Shown here: positions 4,768 to 6,125 of the stretch, one piece after another | Numbering within the stretch: the first letter of the stretch is position 1 | How the letters are laid out: the number at the start of each line of letters is the position of its first letter | Assembly: GCA_964655005.1 (NCBI GenBank) | Contig: CAZZKE010000103.1 | Coordinates: forward strand, 1 to 6,125 | Source of the DNA: CAZZKE01 sp964655005 | GTDB taxonomy: Bacteria > Pseudomonadota > Alphaproteobacteria > Rhodospirillales > JABHCV01 | Direction of reading: 5' to 3' | Length of the DNA: 6,125 nucleotides | The notes under the pieces: generated by a model | Told to the model about the DNA's origin: nothing | The model's input: the letters and a program-made list of their open reading frames with translations, nothing else | The model's database searches: none | Program-made: the position numbers and the translations under genes

Positions 4768-6069
4768 ATGGCGAAAAACAAGAAAATAGGATTGAAGGAA
4801 GCGATCTCCATAGGCATCGGGGGGATGGTCGGCGGCGGCATATTCGCCGTGTTGGGGCTGGCTGTCGATCTGGTCAAGGGGGGGACGCCGGCATCCTTTC
4901 TGTTTGCCGGCATGATCGCCCTGATTACCTCCTATAGCTATACCAAGCTTTCGTTGACCTATCCCGACAGGGGCGGGACCGTCAAGTTTATCAACCAGGG
5001 CTTTGGCCGCGGCGTATTTAGCGGCGGGGTCAATAATTTGCTTTGGGTCAGCTACATTATAATGCTGTCGCTTTATGCCTCTGCATTCGGATCCTACGCG
5101 CCGAATTTGTACAGGATTACGGCTGACCGTGTGACGGATTTTCACATATATGCCAGCCTGATCGTAATCATCGCCACCGCGATTAACTATTACAGTATAA
5201 AAGTGGTTGGCATGATAGAATCTTATGCGGTTATTGTTAAACTTATAATTTTATTAAGTTTTGTTGGTGTTGGCGCTTATGGATTATTAGGCAATCAAAA
5301 TATTGGGCAATTAAGTATTGATAAATGGGAATCACCCATGAAACTGGTGGTGGCGGGCATGGTGATTTTTGTCGCCTACGAAGGTTTTGAACTTATTGCC
5401 AACGCCGCCCCCGACATCAAAAATCCGGAAAAAAATATTCCAAGGGCATATTTTGTATCGGTAATTTTCGTTATTGCCCTTTATACGGTCATCGCGGTCA
5501 TTACCGTCGGGTCCTTGCCTTTTACGGCAATCGCGAATGCACAGGATTATGTATTGGCGCAAGCCGCCAGGCCCATGCTGGGGCAGACCGGCTTCACCAT
5601 TATCACCATAGCGGCCCTGATTTCGACATTCTCGGCCATAAACGCCTCTCTGTATGGCGGCAGCCGGGTCAGTTACGAAATTTCCGAGGATGATGAATTA
5701 CCCCATGAATTCACCAAAATGCTGTGGAATCAGCCAGTTGGTTTGCTGGTCACCGCAATCGCCACGCTTGTCCTGGTTAACACGCTGAAACTGGAAAGCA
5801 TTGCTTCGGCGGGCAGTATAAATTTCCTGCTGATTTTCGCGACCGTGAATTATGTCGGCTTTAAACTGTCTGAATCCATAAAAAGCCGAAAATTCATTGT
5901 CCTGACAGGATTTTTTCTTTGCATATTGGCTTTGGCGGCGTTGGTGGCGCACGTATTTTCGACCAATAAAGCGGCTCTTTTGATTGCCGGTTGCATTATT
6001 TTCGGCTGCTTCATTTTTGAATACGTCTATAAAGCCAGGGAAAAGCGATTGCGTCCCGGCCCCGGCTGA
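4768..6069 (+). CDS. APC-superfamily amino-acid-type permease
   Basis: A 433-residue integral inner-membrane transporter of normal APC length. About twelve hydrophobic segments are visible: 10-33, 40-62, 82-112, 124-141, 145-175, 190-213, 227-249, 272-296, 321-340, 345-366, 374-396 and 400-421. Helix 1 carries the broken-helix glycine motif GIGGMVGGGIFAVLG, which in this fold contacts substrate. Helix 6 and the following loop show FVAYEGFELIANAAPDIKNP, then EKNIPRA, the hallmark of APC amino-acid permeases. These proteins usually import amino acids or related amines by proton or sodium symport or exchange; the substrate is not readable here. The start ATG has only a weak upstream GGGA (4754-4757). 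The interior is notably AT-rich around 5221-5340 (37 of 120 bases are G or C). A separate transcription unit is likely, after a 109-base gap. Confidence 0.9.
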   Translation: MAKNKKIGLKEAISIGIGGMVGGGIFAVLGLAVDLVKGGTPASFLFAGMIALITSYSYTKLSLTYPDRGGTVKFINQGFGRGVFSGGVNNLLWVSYIIMLSLYASAFGSYAPNLYRITADRVTDFHIYASLIVIIATAINYYSIKVVGMIESYAVIVKLIILLSFVGVGAYGLLGNQNIGQLSIDKWESPMKLVVAGMVIFVAYEGFELIANAAPDIKNPEKNIPRAYFVSVIFVIALYTVIAVITVGSLPFTAIANAQDYVLAQAARPMLGQTGFTIITIAALISTFSAINASLYGGSRVSYEISEDDELPHEFTKMLWNQPVGLLVTAIATLVLVNTLKLESIASAGSINFLLIFATVNYVGFKLSESIKSRKFIVLTGFFLCILALAALVAHVFSTNKAALLIAGCIIFGCFIFEYVYKAREKRLRPGPG

Positions 6070-6125
6070 ATGGTATTACTGAATTCGATTTTCCCTACTG
6101 TAGTTGTTCCGCCGTCTCAATCAGT
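6070..6125. other. Non-coding tail after the permease
   Basis: No gene is visible in these 56 bases. They hold TGGTATTA at 6071-6078, which repeats the last eight bases of motif copy A, and a short CTACTGTAG palindrome at 6095-6103. A sequence resembling the end of the left inverted repeat follows at 6104-6121. No convincing terminator hairpin is seen. Confidence 0.5.
6104..6121 (-). repeat. Solitary copy of the inverted-repeat end
   Basis: TTGTTCCGCCGTCTCAAT matches TTGTGAGGCCGTCTCAAT at 180-197 at 15 of 18 positions, with eleven identical bases at the outer end (GCCGTCTCAAT). It therefore represents a further copy of the terminal sequence of the 93-198 element. No partner arm is visible within the preceding 100 bases, so it is a solo relic or part of a structure continuing past the window. 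Confidence 0.45.

Noticed and set aside
1..6125. CRISPR array, rRNA, phage or transposase genes
   Set aside because: No regularly spaced direct repeats, rRNA-like sequence or transposase/integrase motifs were seen on either strand.

Overview
The window reads as a chromosomal stretch of a fairly GC-rich Gram-negative bacterium, most likely an alphaproteobacterium. That assignment is inferred from codon use, gene style and relatives recalled from memory; no marker gene is present. It carries five complete enzyme genes of acyl-CoA/lipid-type metabolism, one complete transporter gene, and the first 16 codons of a seventh gene at the left edge.

Left part, minus strand, read from about 2767 down to 1. 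A crotonase-fold enzyme (1973-2767), a 423-residue protein that appears to hold three hotdog-fold segments (690-1961), and a MaoC-type hydratase (193-693) form a tight operon with an 11-base gap and then an ATGA overlap. The MaoC stop codon lies inside a long imperfect inverted repeat (93-198, two 28-base arms). Beyond it, still on the minus strand, a gene starting with GTG at 49 encodes MTVKSYDLAVIGGGIN, the FAD-binding N-terminus typical of aerobic glycerol-3-phosphate dehydrogenase (GlpD); the rest lies outside the window.

Middle, plus strand. A 114-base divergent intergenic region (2768-2881) holds a plausible minus-strand promoter and two nearly concentric inverted repeats, a good candidate for a shared control region. 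It is followed by a second crotonase (2882-3664) and, 7 bases later, a flavin TIM-barrel enzyme of the nitronate monooxygenase / NADH:quinone reductase (PA1024-like) family (3672-4658).

Right part, plus strand. After a 109-base gap with a T-run and a 24-base motif also found upstream of glpD, an APC-superfamily amino-acid-type permease (4768-6069) follows. The last 56 bases are non-coding and end in a sequence resembling the outer end of the left inverted repeat.

The two divergent operons together look like an acyl-CoA processing module: two hydratase/isomerase-fold enzymes, one MaoC hydratase, one multi-hotdog thioesterase-like protein and one flavoprotein. Both crotonases lack the two catalytic glutamates of classical enoyl-CoA hydratase and carry an aspartate where PaaG-type isomerases and 4-chlorobenzoyl-CoA dehalogenase have theirs, so ordinary beta-oxidation hydration is unlikely. 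The actual substrate cannot be read from the sequence. The most notable non-coding signals are the dispersed repeat ends, the shared upstream motif and the nested dyad.
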